DNA of 37,418 nucleotides, taken from positions 1 through 37,418 of the forward strand of contig JAOXSB010000262.1 in NCBI GenBank assembly GCA_025800345.1, read 5' to 3'. Below are positions 19,009 through 27,020 of this stretch, piece after piece. The translations under genes were made by a program, and so were the position numbers. The notes beneath the pieces are model-generated. The model was not told the DNA's origin and did no database searches. It worked only from the letters and a program-made list of their open reading frames with translations. Position 1 is the stretch's first letter, and every line of letters starts with the position of its first letter. The DNA is from Mangrovicoccus sp. (GTDB lineage Bacteria; Pseudomonadota; Alphaproteobacteria; Rhodobacterales; Rhodobacteraceae).

Positions 19009-19713
19009 TTAGGCCCAGCTGATCACCTGATCCGCCGCACGGCGGGTTTTCGGATGCGCAGGCGGGTTGGCGCGATAGCCAAAGGCCACCATCACCGCAG
19101 GTTTCAAGGCGGTGGGGTCGATCCCGAAATGCTGCTCGAGCACGGCCGAGGTTTTGTCGCTTTCAAACCCTTCCATCGGGCAGGAATCCACGCCCAACAG
19201 CGCCGCTGCCGTCATCATATTGCCCAGGGCAATATAGGCCTGGCGCGATGCCCATTCGGTGATTTTCGCATCGCTATCGAGCTTGAAATCCCGCTCTTGG
19301 AACTGGGCATAAGCGCCTTCATAGGCCACCGCCACATCTTCGGGGATCTGTTTGACCTGGCGGATGTGGTTTTTGGTGTAAGCGCTGCCCGCTTTCATGG
19401 TTTTGCCCGTATGGGCCAGGAAGATCGCGAAATGGCTCGCCGTGCCCAATTGCCCGGCCGAGCCGTTTAGCGCGCCATTGGCCCCCCAAGCAAATTCGCG
19501 GAAAAGCTCGCGTTTTTCTGGGGTTTGAATGACCAATAATTGCCAAGGCTCCATCCCGAAAGAGGTGGGCGATAGGCGGGCAGCTTCTAAGATGGTGTTG
19601 AAATCGCTCTCGCTGACCTTGCGCTCGGGATCAAACACTTTGGTGGCATGGCGGAAATTGAAGGCTTCCAAGATCTGGGCCTGAACATCCGATTGGGCAG
19701 TGAAGTCTTTCAT
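19009..19713 (-). CDS. Nitroreductase-family NAD(P)H-dependent oxidoreductase
   Basis: 234 residues, NfsB-like. FRHATKVFDPERKVSE and LEAARLSPTSFGMEPWQ contain the flavin-binding Arg/Ser elements. TAAALLGVDSCPMEGFE and VMVAFGYRA at the C-terminus are typical of FMN-dependent nitro- and quinone reductases. The enzyme uses NAD(P)H to reduce nitroaromatics, quinones or related electrophiles in the cytosol. GAGGAG stands about nine bases before the ATG. It lies 120 bp downstream of a LysR gene on the same strand, which may control it. Confidence 0.9.
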   Translation of the reverse strand: MKDFTAQSDVQAQILEAFNFRHATKVFDPERKVSESDFNTILEAARLSPTSFGMEPWQLLVIQTPEKRELFREFAWGANGALNGSAGQLGTASHFAIFLAHTGKTMKAGSAYTKNHIRQVKQIPEDVAVAYEGAYAQFQERDFKLDSDAKITEWASRQAYIALGNMMTAAALLGVDSCPMEGFESDKTSAVLEQHFGIDPTALKPAVMVAFGYRANPPAHPKTRRAADQVISWA

Positions 19714-19833
19714 AACTCTGAACTCCTCATTGTTGAGCCATAACTATGCTTGCCCGCGGCCCAACACTATCTGCGCAAATCGGGAAGGACTCTCCCATCT
19801 CGCAACAGAATGCAAAGGCACACCGCATAGGGA

Positions 19834-20748
19834 TTAAAGCAGATCCCCATAAAGGGCCTGATTGGTGGCGATAATCCGGTCGCGCATGAAATCGAGAAAA
19901 GCTTTGACCCGCGCATGCATCACCCGGCCCGGTGGGCGCACGGCCCAGATTTTGGTGATCGGCCAGGGCTGATATTCGGGCAGAACCGGCACCAGTTTTC
20001 CAGCCCGGATCATATCCCCCATATGCCACATGGAGGACATGCCGATGCCCAAACCGGCCACGGCCCAATCCACCACCGCATCGCCCAAGCTGACGGCCAC
20101 TGGCCCGCTGATCCGCAAATCATGCACTTCGCCTTTGGAATCCAAAAGCCGCCATAGATCCCGGTCGCGGAAGGACAAGCACGCGTGGCCCAGCAGGTCT
20201 TGGGGGGTTTGCGGCACGCCGCGCCGGGCCAGATAATCGGGCGAGGCCACCAAAAGGCGCGGGTTGTCATCCAGCTTTTGCGCCAAAAGGCTTGAAGGGG
20301 CCAATTCGCCCAAGCGAAAGGCCAGATCATAGCCTTCCTCGATCAGATCGATCACCTCATCGGACAGGTGCAGATCCAGCTCCACCTCGGGATAAAGCTC
20401 GAGAAATTGCGGCACGAAGGGCACGATATGCGAGCGCCCGAACGAGGCCGAGGCCGTTACCCGCAAACGCCCAGAGACCGAAGAGGCCCGGCGTGACAGC
20501 ATAGCGCGGGCGTCTTCCACATCTTCATGAATGCGCTTGGCATGGGCGAGAAACAGCGCCCCATCGGCGGTCAGCGACACCGCGCGGGTGGAGCGGTTCA
20601 GCAGTTTCACCCCCAGATCATCCTCCAACGCTTTGATGCGCAGCGAGGCATTGGTCGGGGAAAAGCCAAATTCCGCCCCGGCCCGGCCAATGGCGCCCAG
20701 GGCAGCAACCCGCATGAACAGCTGTAGGTTTTTCAGATCCAATTCCAT
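19834..20748 (-). CDS. LysR-family regulator, CrgA-like group
   Basis: 304 residues. The HTH (LKNLQLFMRVAALGAIGRAG, SPTNASLRIKALEDDLG, KLLNRSTRAVSLTADG) and effector domain (SGRLRVTASASFGRSHIVP, YDLAFRLGEL) match the PBP2_CrgA-like group, whose members often control adjacent oxidoreductase genes. It sits 39 bp after yghU and 120 bp before the nitroreductase, all on minus, so it is probably read from the tetR-yghU transcript at least in part. The inducer is unknown. Confidence 0.92.
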   Translation of the reverse strand: MELDLKNLQLFMRVAALGAIGRAGAEFGFSPTNASLRIKALEDDLGVKLLNRSTRAVSLTADGALFLAHAKRIHEDVEDARAMLSRRASSVSGRLRVTASASFGRSHIVPFVPQFLELYPEVELDLHLSDEVIDLIEEGYDLAFRLGELAPSSLLAQKLDDNPRLLVASPDYLARRGVPQTPQDLLGHACLSFRDRDLWRLLDSKGEVHDLRISGPVAVSLGDAVVDWAVAGLGIGMSSMWHMGDMIRAGKLVPVLPEYQPWPITKIWAVRPPGRVMHARVKAFLDFMRDRIIATNQALYGDLL

Positions 20749-20787
20749 GCAGGTCTTTGCCCCTGGGCTGATTGCGCGCGCGGCGGA

Positions 20788-21663
20788 TTATTCCGCGCTG
20801 CTGTCTTGCAATTTGTCTTGGGTGCGCAGCTCGAAATCCGAAGCATCATGGCGTTCAAGCAATTGCCGCTCTGGCGGGCCCCAGGGGCGATTGACCATGC
20901 CGCCACGTATCACCGCAGGGCGCTCGGCGATCATATCGGCCCAGCGGCGCAAATGGGTATAGCTTTCCACCTGCAAGAACTCGCCCGCTTCATAGGCTTT
21001 GCCGCGCACCAAATTGCCATACCACGGCCATGTGGCCATATCGGCGATCGTGTATTCTTCGCCGCCCAGATAAGTGTGCTCGGCCAATTCCCGATCCAGC
21101 ACATCCATCTGACGCTTCACCTCCATGGTGAAGCGATTGATCGGGTATTCGAATTTCTCCGGCGCATAGGCATAGAAATGGCCAAATCCGCCCCCCAGAT
21201 ACGGGGCCGAGCCTTGCAGCCAGAACAGCCAATTCATCACCTCGGTGCGCTTGGCCGGATCTTTGGGCAGAAACTGCCCGAATTTCTCCGCGAGATAGAG
21301 CAAGATCGCCCCGGATTCGAACACCCGGCTGCCAGTTTGCACATCCATCAACGCCGGGATTTTGGAATTGGGGTTCACCGCCACAAAGCCGCTGGAGAAT
21401 TGCGCGCCTTTGCTAATATCGATGGGATAGGCGTCATATTCCGCACCGCTTTCGCCCAGGGCCAAAAGCTCTTCGAGCAGGATGGTCACCTTTTGCCCAT
21501 TGGGCGTGCCCAGGGAATAAAGCTGCAAAGGATGCGCGCCTTGGGGCAGCTCGGCCTCATGGGTGGCGCCAGCGATGGGGCGGTTGATCTTTGCCCATTC
21601 GCCGCCGCTTTCTGCATCCCATGTCCAGATCTTTGGCGGCTCATAACCGGTGCTGTCACTCAT
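20788..21663 (-). CDS. yghU: YghU-type glutathione S-transferase / disulfide-bond oxidoreductase
   Basis: 291 residues, collinear with E. coli YghU from the N-terminus (IWTWDAESGG, INRPIAGATHE) onward. The thioredoxin-fold domain has HPLQLYSLGTPNGQKVT and NPNSKIPAL (the cis-proline); FESGAILLYLAEKFGQFLP leads into the helical domain with GGGFGHFYAYAPEK. Nu-class enzymes of this group bind two glutathiones and have disulfide-bond reductase and peroxide-reducing activity. The start lies 5 bp past the tetR stop, with the Shine-Dalgarno AAAGGA inside the tetR end, so the two genes form one operon. Confidence 0.95.
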   Translation of the reverse strand: MSDSTGYEPPKIWTWDAESGGEWAKINRPIAGATHEAELPQGAHPLQLYSLGTPNGQKVTILLEELLALGESGAEYDAYPIDISKGAQFSSGFVAVNPNSKIPALMDVQTGSRVFESGAILLYLAEKFGQFLPKDPAKRTEVMNWLFWLQGSAPYLGGGFGHFYAYAPEKFEYPINRFTMEVKRQMDVLDRELAEHTYLGGEEYTIADMATWPWYGNLVRGKAYEAGEFLQVESYTHLRRWADMIAERPAVIRGGMVNRPWGPPERQLLERHDASDFELRTQDKLQDSSAE

Positions 21664-21667
21664 GCTG

Positions 21668-22276
21668 TCATCCTTTTGCGGGGGTCATGCGCAAGCTTTC
21701 GATCTCTTGCGCCATATCTTCGGCCAATGCGGCGATCTCGGCAGGGGGGCTGCCTTGATGCAATTCAAAGCGCAGCGCGGTGATATTGGCCTGATAGCGC
21801 CGCGCCAAACGGGCCGGATCACGGGTTGTGGGGATCTCGCCCGCCTCTTGGGCCGCTCGGAACACGGTTTCAAATTCCGCGCGCATGCCTGCCAGATAGG
21901 CTTTGCTTTGGGCGGCAATCTCAGGATCGGTACTGCCCGTATCGATCAAGGTTTTCGACAGCATACAGGCCTGGCGGGCAATATGGCTTTCGGGCAAGCG
22001 CGGATAGATCCGCAAATGACCCGCCAGCCCCGCAAGAGGCGAAGGCGCTGCCGCAATATGGGCGCGAAACCGCGCGCGACCGGTTTCAAAATAGCGCGCA
22101 AGGCTGAGCAGATAGAGATTTTCCTTGCTCGAGAACGCCGCATAAATGCTGCCTGGTTTCATCTTTAGCGCAGCTTCAAGATCCTTGAGCGAGGTGGCGT
22201 GATAGCCCCGCCGCCAAAACAGCGCCATGGCCGCTTCCAACGCCTGCTCGCGATCATAAGATGCTGTTCGGCCCAC
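21668..22276 (-). CDS. TetR/AcrR-family repressor
   Basis: 202 residues. The N-terminal TetR HTH is clear: ALEAAMALFWRRGYHATSLK and LKMKPGSIYAAFSSKENLY. The C-terminal ligand-binding half resembles the YghU/NemR-like groups that sense electrophiles, with a single cysteine in IARQACMLSKTL that might be a sensor. The start is GTG 22276 with AAGGA about seven bases upstream. It is the first gene of tetR-yghU(-lysR). A perfect 12-bp palindrome lies about 92 bp upstream, overlapping a plausible -35, which suggests autoregulation. Confidence 0.9.
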   Translation of the reverse strand: MGRTASYDREQALEAAMALFWRRGYHATSLKDLEAALKMKPGSIYAAFSSKENLYLLSLARYFETGRARFRAHIAAAPSPLAGLAGHLRIYPRLPESHIARQACMLSKTLIDTGSTDPEIAAQSKAYLAGMRAEFETVFRAAQEAGEIPTTRDPARLARRYQANITALRFELHQGSPPAEIAALAEDMAQEIESLRMTPAKG

Positions 22277-22349
22277 GCCTGATCCTTTTGCTGCTCCAAA
22301 GGCTCAAACCTCTAGGGTCCGCAAGCCTGATCGCCTTATCCCAAGCTAA

Positions 22350-22380
22350 GGTTTGATATGCAGCAAACGAGTGATCACTC
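22350..22380 (-). promoter_or_regulatory. TetR operator candidate and promoter of tetR-yghU
   Basis: GAGTGATCACTC (22369-22380) is a perfect 12-bp palindrome. On the minus strand it overlaps TTGAGT as a -35, with ATATCA 17 bases further on as a -10. This is the usual place for a TetR repressor to block its own promoter. Confidence 0.6.
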
Positions 22381-22410
22381 AACAAAATTGACCTACCCTC
22401 ACCCAAACGT

Positions 22411-22441
22411 GAAACGCGCCCGCAAATTCATTGCGAGCGCG
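22411..22441 (-). terminator. Intrinsic terminator of the RTX-protein gene
   Basis: On the minus strand the arms CGCGC and GCGCG, with an inner GCAA/TTGC stem across a 2x2 internal loop and a 5-base loop, are followed by TTTCACGTTT. It lies about 45 bp past the stop at 22486. Confidence 0.5.
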
Positions 22442-22485
22442 CAGCACGGACCCAGCAAATGCCCGGTCACATGAAGAACATTGGC

Positions 22486-23195
22486 TTATCCAGCCACGGA
22501 CCAGGGCTCTTCCACCCCGTAAAACACGCCCGCATCCACATTGATGTCACCGGCATCCACTTGCACGCCCAGCAAGATCACCGTGCCGACCTTATCGCCG
22601 TCATGGGCCCCGCCATTGGCTTGTTTCGAGACGAAATCCAGCACCGTATCAGTACGGCCATCGCCATTGATGTCCTCATAGCTGGCGGTGTCTAGGCGCA
22701 CTGTATGGCCTTCGAACACCAAGTTATCCACACCTTCTTTGTAATCCTTCACGGTTTTCACGCCGATGGATTCCACCCAGTGATCATGCACATTGTCATT
22801 CTCACCGGCCACGCCATTCATGGAATAATCGATACCGCCATTGGCATCGGTATGTTTGGTGATGATCTCGTCCTTGGCATCGATCAGCCAACGGAATTCA
22901 AAAGTGTCGGCCCCGCGCCCGCCGGTCAGCACATCATCATCGGCCACAGGCTCGCCCGCATTGACCATAGCATTGGCATCTTGATCCGGCACCGGCTCGC
23001 CTGCCCAGGAAAAGGCATAGAGCACATCATCCCCAGCGCCGCCATTGAGGATATCACGGCCCAACCCGCCTTCGAGCCGATCATTGCCTTCGCCCCTCGG
23101 ATGAGATCGGCAAGCATTGTGCCCGAAAGAATGTCATTGATCGGGCTGTCCAAAAGACTTGCCATTTTGGCCTCATATACCTGCGTTGCGGTCAT
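22486..23195 (-). pseudogene. RTX-type calcium-binding protein gene with a one-base frameshift
   Basis: Two frames together make one protein of about 236 residues. The first (from ATG 23195, or ATG 23165 with a better GAGG SD) encodes SLLDSPINDILSG up to LADLIRG. The second continues to 22486. Adding one G to the GGGG run at 23093-23096 joins them and restores three exact RTX nonapeptides in a row: GGEGNDRLE, GGLGRDILN, GGAGDDVLY. A fourth, LTGGRGADTF, follows. The remainder has further acidic loops such as DINGDGRTD. Such repeats bind calcium and belong to type-I-secreted proteins. As written, the first frame stops at about 90 residues. It is either a true inactivating deletion or a sequencing error. 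It lies 3' of the XRE gene. Confidence 0.8.
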
Positions 23196-23250
23196 AGGCG
23201 ATGGCTACGCCTCCAAGGGCGGTGCAAACCCGTGGGTAGCAGATGCCAAT

Positions 23251-23883
23251 TTATGCCAGGCTGTAGTGATCAATCCCCAGGCCATCACGGGCATCTGGTG
23301 CAATAATCGCTAGGCTCGGCTGGCGCGGGCCGGATTGGCGCGGCACATAATTGCAGGCCGCCAATAGCGCTGTTTCCGAGCCCAAGCGCATCGGAGAAAG
23401 CGCCAAGGTCAGCGTGCCCTGATGCCGAGGGCGATCCCAAAACGGAGCAGAAGACAGCAGCGCATTGGGCAAATGCCCTTCAAACAGGCCACGCTCCCTA
23501 AGCAGTTGAAACGCGCGGCGCAAAAGCGGTTGGTGAAGCAGTAACTCCGCCGCTGAGCGACGCGAAAGATCCCTGTCGCCGGTGGCACCACGCAGCTTTG
23601 CCAAAAGCCCACAACTCAGGCTGCACAACTGCCCGGCGCGATCCCAGATCCCGATCAGCGCCGCATCCAACGCATTGGCCTGGCGCGGCTCTGAGGTGTT
23701 AAACTCTTTTAGCAGAATGGATTTCACATGGGCGGGTGGTTCGCGGCGCCCCGATTCCCAGCGGCTCACCGTGGATTGGTTCACCAAAAAATCCTGCGCC
23801 ATGGCCGCCTGTTTCAAGCCTTTGGCAATGCGGAAATCGCGGCTGAGTTGCGCCCAGTCACGGCTTTTCACAATATTGGTCAT
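23251..23883 (-). CDS. XRE-family HTH regulator with a C-terminal domain of unknown type
   Basis: 210 residues. The N-terminal Cro/C1 HTH is plain: LSRDFRIAKGLKQAAMAQDF and NQSTVSRWESGRREPPAHV (about 14-50). The remaining 150 residues contain a PAS-like stretch (LDAALIGIWDRAGQL) but no family I can name with confidence. The ligand is unknown. It is followed 55-85 bp later by the frameshifted RTX gene, probably its co-transcribed partner, and is divergent from phoX across 287 bp that hold two candidate sites. Confidence 0.8.
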   Translation of the reverse strand: MTNIVKSRDWAQLSRDFRIAKGLKQAAMAQDFLVNQSTVSRWESGRREPPAHVKSILLKEFNTSEPRQANALDAALIGIWDRAGQLCSLSCGLLAKLRGATGDRDLSRRSAAELLLHQPLLRRAFQLLRERGLFEGHLPNALLSSAPFWDRPRHQGTLTLALSPMRLGSETALLAACNYVPRQSGPRQPSLAIIAPDARDGLGIDHYSLA

Positions 23884-23997
23884 CTAAGGGATCTTCTTGC
23901 GCATTCGCGCCCGAACACTAGATTTCGTCCAAGCCCATAGGCTCCATATAGGATACCCCAAGGGCAATTTAAGCCCCGCGACCGGGCATCGTAGCCG

Positions 23998-24012
23998 TTG
24001 GAAATATTCCAA
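23998..24012. promoter_or_regulatory. Inverted repeat between the XRE gene and phoX
   Basis: TTGGAA-ATA-TTCCAA is a perfect dyad (6-bp arms, 3-bp centre), 115 bp before the XRE start and 159 bp before phoX, followed by an A7 run. The size suits a small dimeric HTH repressor such as the XRE protein encoded next to it. Confidence 0.45.
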
Positions 24013-24050
24013 TACAAAAAAATTCGCCGCGCCCGCGGATTCTGCGGCGG

Positions 24051-24083
24051 CTGTCATAATATCGATATGAAGCTGCGTTTATG
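24051..24083 (+). promoter_or_regulatory. Pho-box-like site and -10 of phoX
   Basis: CTGTCAT (24051-24057) is a perfect PhoB half-site, followed by AATA and a degenerate second half TCGATAT (24062-24068). Nine bases on, TTTATG (24078-24083) could be the -10, matching the geometry of PhoB-activated promoters, in which the Pho box replaces the -35. Confidence 0.5.
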
Positions 24084-24170
24084 TGCGCCCGCGCGGGACG
24101 GTTTCTGCCGCTCGCGCCGCGCTTTTGACTACTCCAGTCAGCCGATTTACCGCCAACACGGAGCCACTCC

Positions 24171-26093
24171 ATGAGCACCCTTCCCCACGAATTGTCCGCC
24201 GATGATTGGGACGAGCAGAAATTCCCACGCCCTGAGGTTCAGGAATTCGACCATGTGGTCGAACGCGCAATCTCCCGCCGCGGCTTCCTGGGCGGCGCAC
24301 TGGCCTTTGGCTCTGGCGCTGCCGTGATGGGGACCGCCATGTTCAAAGGCAGCACTGCCCTGGCCGATGGCCATGCACGCTTTGCGTTTGAACAACTGGC
24401 CGCCCAAACCGATGGCACTGTGCATGTGCCCGAAGGCTATAGCTGGAAAGTGCTGGTCCGCTGGGGCGATCCGCTGTTTTCCGACGCGCCCGCATTCGAC
24501 GCCCAAAACGCCCATCCTTCCGAAGGTTCTGACCGCGTCTTTGGCGAAAACACCGATGGGATGGAACTGTTCAATGTCGATGGCAAAGAATTGCTGGTCG
24601 TGAACAGCGAATACCCCAACCCGAAAATCAACCTGCCTCATACTGAGGATGGCATGCCCACCTCCGCTGAGGATGTGAAGCTGCTGCAAAACATCCAAGG
24701 CGTGTCGGTCATGGAACTGGCTGAAGGCGCCGATGGTTGGGCCGTTGTGGTCGACAGCCCCTATAACCGCCGCATCCATCACAACACCCCGATGGTGCTG
24801 GATGGTCCTGCCGCCGGTCACGATCTGCTGAAAACCGACGCCGACCCCACCGGCACCCAATCGCTCGGCACGTTCAACAATTGTGGCTCTGGCCGTACCC
24901 CTTGGGGCACTTACCTGACCTGCGAGGAGAACTTTAACGGCTATTTCGGTGCCACCGCTGAGGTTGCCTCTGATGAGGCCGTGATGGCGGGCTTTAAGCG
25001 CTATGGCGTGTCCACTGATGTGGAGCCTGGCCGCTATAACTATCACGGGTTTGATGCGCGTTTTGACATCGCCACCAACCCCAACGAGCCCCATCGCGCA
25101 GGCTATATCGTGGAAATCGATCCGGCCAAACCTGATGCAGCGCCCGTCAAGCACACCGCTCTGGGTCGCTTCAAGCATGAGAACGCCGCTTACGCTCTGA
25201 CCAATGACAACCGCGTTGTTGTCTATATGGGCGATGATGAGCGCGGCGAGTTCATGTATAAATGGGTCTCCAACGGCACCTATACCGAAGGCGGCGACAC
25301 CTCTGGCCTGCTGTCCGACGGTCAGCTTTACACCGCCAAGTTCAATGATGATCTGAGCGGCGAATGGGTGGCCCTGACCCCGGATGCCACCGGCATGGAT
25401 GCGGCCCATATCGCGATCTTCACCCGGACCGCGGCCTCGGCAGTGGGCGCCACCACCATGGACCGCCCCGAATGGATCGCTGTGAACCCCACCGCTCCAG
25501 AAGCCTATTGCTGCTTGACCAATAACTCCCGTCGCGGTGCCACCGATGATGACGGGAACGTCAAGGCCAACAAAGGCGGCGACGTGATGAGCGTCAACGC
25601 GCCTAACCCGCGCGAGCTCAACAACTATGGTCAGATCGTGCGCTGGCGTCCTGAAGGCGGCGATCACGGCGCCTCCAGCTTTGCCTGGGATCTTTATGTG
25701 ATGGCGGGCAACCCCGATGTGCATGCTGGCACCCCTTATGCGGGCAGCGAGAACATCAACTCGGGCAACCTCTTCAACTCGCCCGATGGCATGCAGATCG
25801 ACACCACTGGCACGATCTGGATCCAGACCGATGGCAAAGACAGCAACGAGGGCGACTTCGCTGGCATGGGCAACAACCAAATGCTCGCCGGCGATCCGGT
25901 CACTGGCGAAATCCGCCGCTTCATGACCGGCCCCAATGGCAGCGAAGTCACCGGCCTGACCTGGTCCAGCGATCGTCGCTCCATGTTTGTGGGCATCCAA
26001 CACCCGGGCGTGCCTTTCCCCGATGGGGAAAACAGCCTGCCCCGTTCGGCCATCGTTGTGATCAAGCGCGACGATAACGAGCTGCTGGGCTAA
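24171..26093 (+). CDS. phoX: PhoX-family alkaline phosphatase (DUF839), Tat-exported
   Basis: 640 residues. A long Tat signal has Arg36-Arg37 in SRRGFLGGALAFGSGAAVMG. The mature part follows the PhoX pattern: VPEGYSWKVLVRWGDPL, LVVNSEYPNP, and GSGRTPWGTYLTCEEN with Cys251 equivalent to the iron-ligating cysteine of Pseudomonas PhoX. PhoX enzymes are calcium- and iron-dependent periplasmic monoesterases that release phosphate from organic P and are widespread in marine bacteria. Other DUF839 proteins have unproven activity, so the assignment rests on these motifs. GGAG precedes the ATG. A Pho-box-like site lies 103 bp upstream and a strong terminator follows. Confidence 0.85.
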   Translation: MSTLPHELSADDWDEQKFPRPEVQEFDHVVERAISRRGFLGGALAFGSGAAVMGTAMFKGSTALADGHARFAFEQLAAQTDGTVHVPEGYSWKVLVRWGDPLFSDAPAFDAQNAHPSEGSDRVFGENTDGMELFNVDGKELLVVNSEYPNPKINLPHTEDGMPTSAEDVKLLQNIQGVSVMELAEGADGWAVVVDSPYNRRIHHNTPMVLDGPAAGHDLLKTDADPTGTQSLGTFNNCGSGRTPWGTYLTCEENFNGYFGATAEVASDEAVMAGFKRYGVSTDVEPGRYNYHGFDARFDIATNPNEPHRAGYIVEIDPAKPDAAPVKHTALGRFKHENAAYALTNDNRVVVYMGDDERGEFMYKWVSNGTYTEGGDTSGLLSDGQLYTAKFNDDLSGEWVALTPDATGMDAAHIAIFTRTAASAVGATTMDRPEWIAVNPTAPEAYCCLTNNSRRGATDDDGNVKANKGGDVMSVNAPNPRELNNYGQIVRWRPEGGDHGASSFAWDLYVMAGNPDVHAGTPYAGSENINSGNLFNSPDGMQIDTTGTIWIQTDGKDSNEGDFAGMGNNQMLAGDPVTGEIRRFMTGPNGSEVTGLTWSSDRRSMFVGIQHPGVPFPDGENSLPRSAIVVIKRDDNELLG

Positions 26094-26116
26094 ACCTGCC
26101 TGATCCCTGAAACCAG

Positions 26117-26147
26117 AACGCCCCCGGATCCAGTCCGGGGGCGTTTT
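26117..26147 (+). terminator. Intrinsic terminator of phoX
   Basis: A perfect 12-bp stem (26117-26128 with 26134-26145; AACGCCCCCGGA and its complement) with a 5-base loop ends in a TTTT run. It lies 24 bp past the phoX stop and may also serve nadC, which converges on it. Confidence 0.85.
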
Positions 26148-26168
26148 GCATGACGGCTCCGCGCCGGA

Positions 26169-27020
26169 TCAGAAATCCAAACCCAGATCCACCGTGCGAT
26201 AGGAATGGGTCAACGCCCCGGAAGAGATATAATCCACCCCGGTTGCGGCAATTTCGGCCACGGTTTGCGCGGTGACATTGCCCGAAGCCTCGGCCACCAG
26301 CCGCCCATCGATCATGGCCACGGCCTCGCGCAGCAGATCCGGGCCCATATTGTCGAGCAGCACCACATCGGCCCCGCCCTCCTCAAGCACCTCGGCCAAT
26401 TGATCGAGCCGGTCCACTTCGATCTCGACCTTCATCATATGGGAGACTTGGGCTTTGGTGGCTTGTAGCACCGCCCGGACCGAACCCGCCGCAGCGATAT
26501 GATTGTCTTTGATCAAGATCGCATCGGACAGCGAATAGCGATGGTTGAACCCGCCGCCATGGATCACCGCTTGCTTTTCCACGATGCGCAGCCCCGGCGT
26601 GGTTTTACGGGTGCAGGTGATCCGCGCGCCGGTGCCTTTGGTTTCAGCCACAAGCTGGGCGGTTTTGGTGGCAATCCCGCTCAGACGCCCGGCAAAATTC
26701 AACGCCACCCGTTCGCCGGTGAGGATCGAGGCGGCACTGCCTTCGATCTCCATAAGCAGATCGCCCTTAGCGCAGGGCGCGCCATCGCCAATATGGGTGG
26801 TGATGTTCAAGGATGAATCCACTAAGCGAAAGGCCAGCGCGGCCACTTGCATGCCCGAGACCATCGCCGCCTCGCGCGCATTGAGCCGGGCGCAATAGCG
26901 GGTGCCCTGTGGGATCACCGTGCGGGTGGTGATATCCCCATAGCTGCCCAAATCCTCCATCAAGGCGGCGCGGATCAGCGGTTCTAGGATCAAATCAGGA
27001 AGAGCGGCAGAAGGCATCAT
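26169..27020 (-). CDS. nadC: Nicotinate-nucleotide pyrophosphorylase (quinolinate phosphoribosyltransferase)
   Basis: 283 residues. ALMEDLGSYGDITTRTVIP opens the N-terminal domain; GERVALNFAGRLSGIATKTA, CTRKTTPGLR, EKQAVIHGGGFNHRYSLSD and ILIKDNH are the QPRTase active-site motifs. EGGADVVLLDNM and EASGNVTAQTV complete the barrel. It converts quinolinate and PRPP to nicotinate mononucleotide. The start ATG 27020 overlaps the nadB stop as ATGA; ATG 27017 is equally spaced for the AAGGA. It is the last gene of nadABC. Confidence 0.97.
   Translation of the reverse strand: MMPSAALPDLILEPLIRAALMEDLGSYGDITTRTVIPQGTRYCARLNAREAAMVSGMQVAALAFRLVDSSLNITTHIGDGAPCAKGDLLMEIEGSAASILTGERVALNFAGRLSGIATKTAQLVAETKGTGARITCTRKTTPGLRIVEKQAVIHGGGFNHRYSLSDAILIKDNHIAAAGSVRAVLQATKAQVSHMMKVEIEVDRLDQLAEVLEEGGADVVLLDNMGPDLLREAVAMIDGRLVAEASGNVTAQTVAEIAATGVDYISSGALTHSYRTVDLGLDF

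Noticed and set aside
23093-23096. Programmed frameshift to make the RTX protein
   Set aside because: A four-G run without a slippery heptamer, internal SD or downstream structure that I can see; loss of one base is simpler.
24147-26003. Open minus-strand frame of over 600 codons opposite phoX
   Set aside because: Antisense shadow of a well-supported gene; no motif, no Shine-Dalgarno, low-complexity composition.
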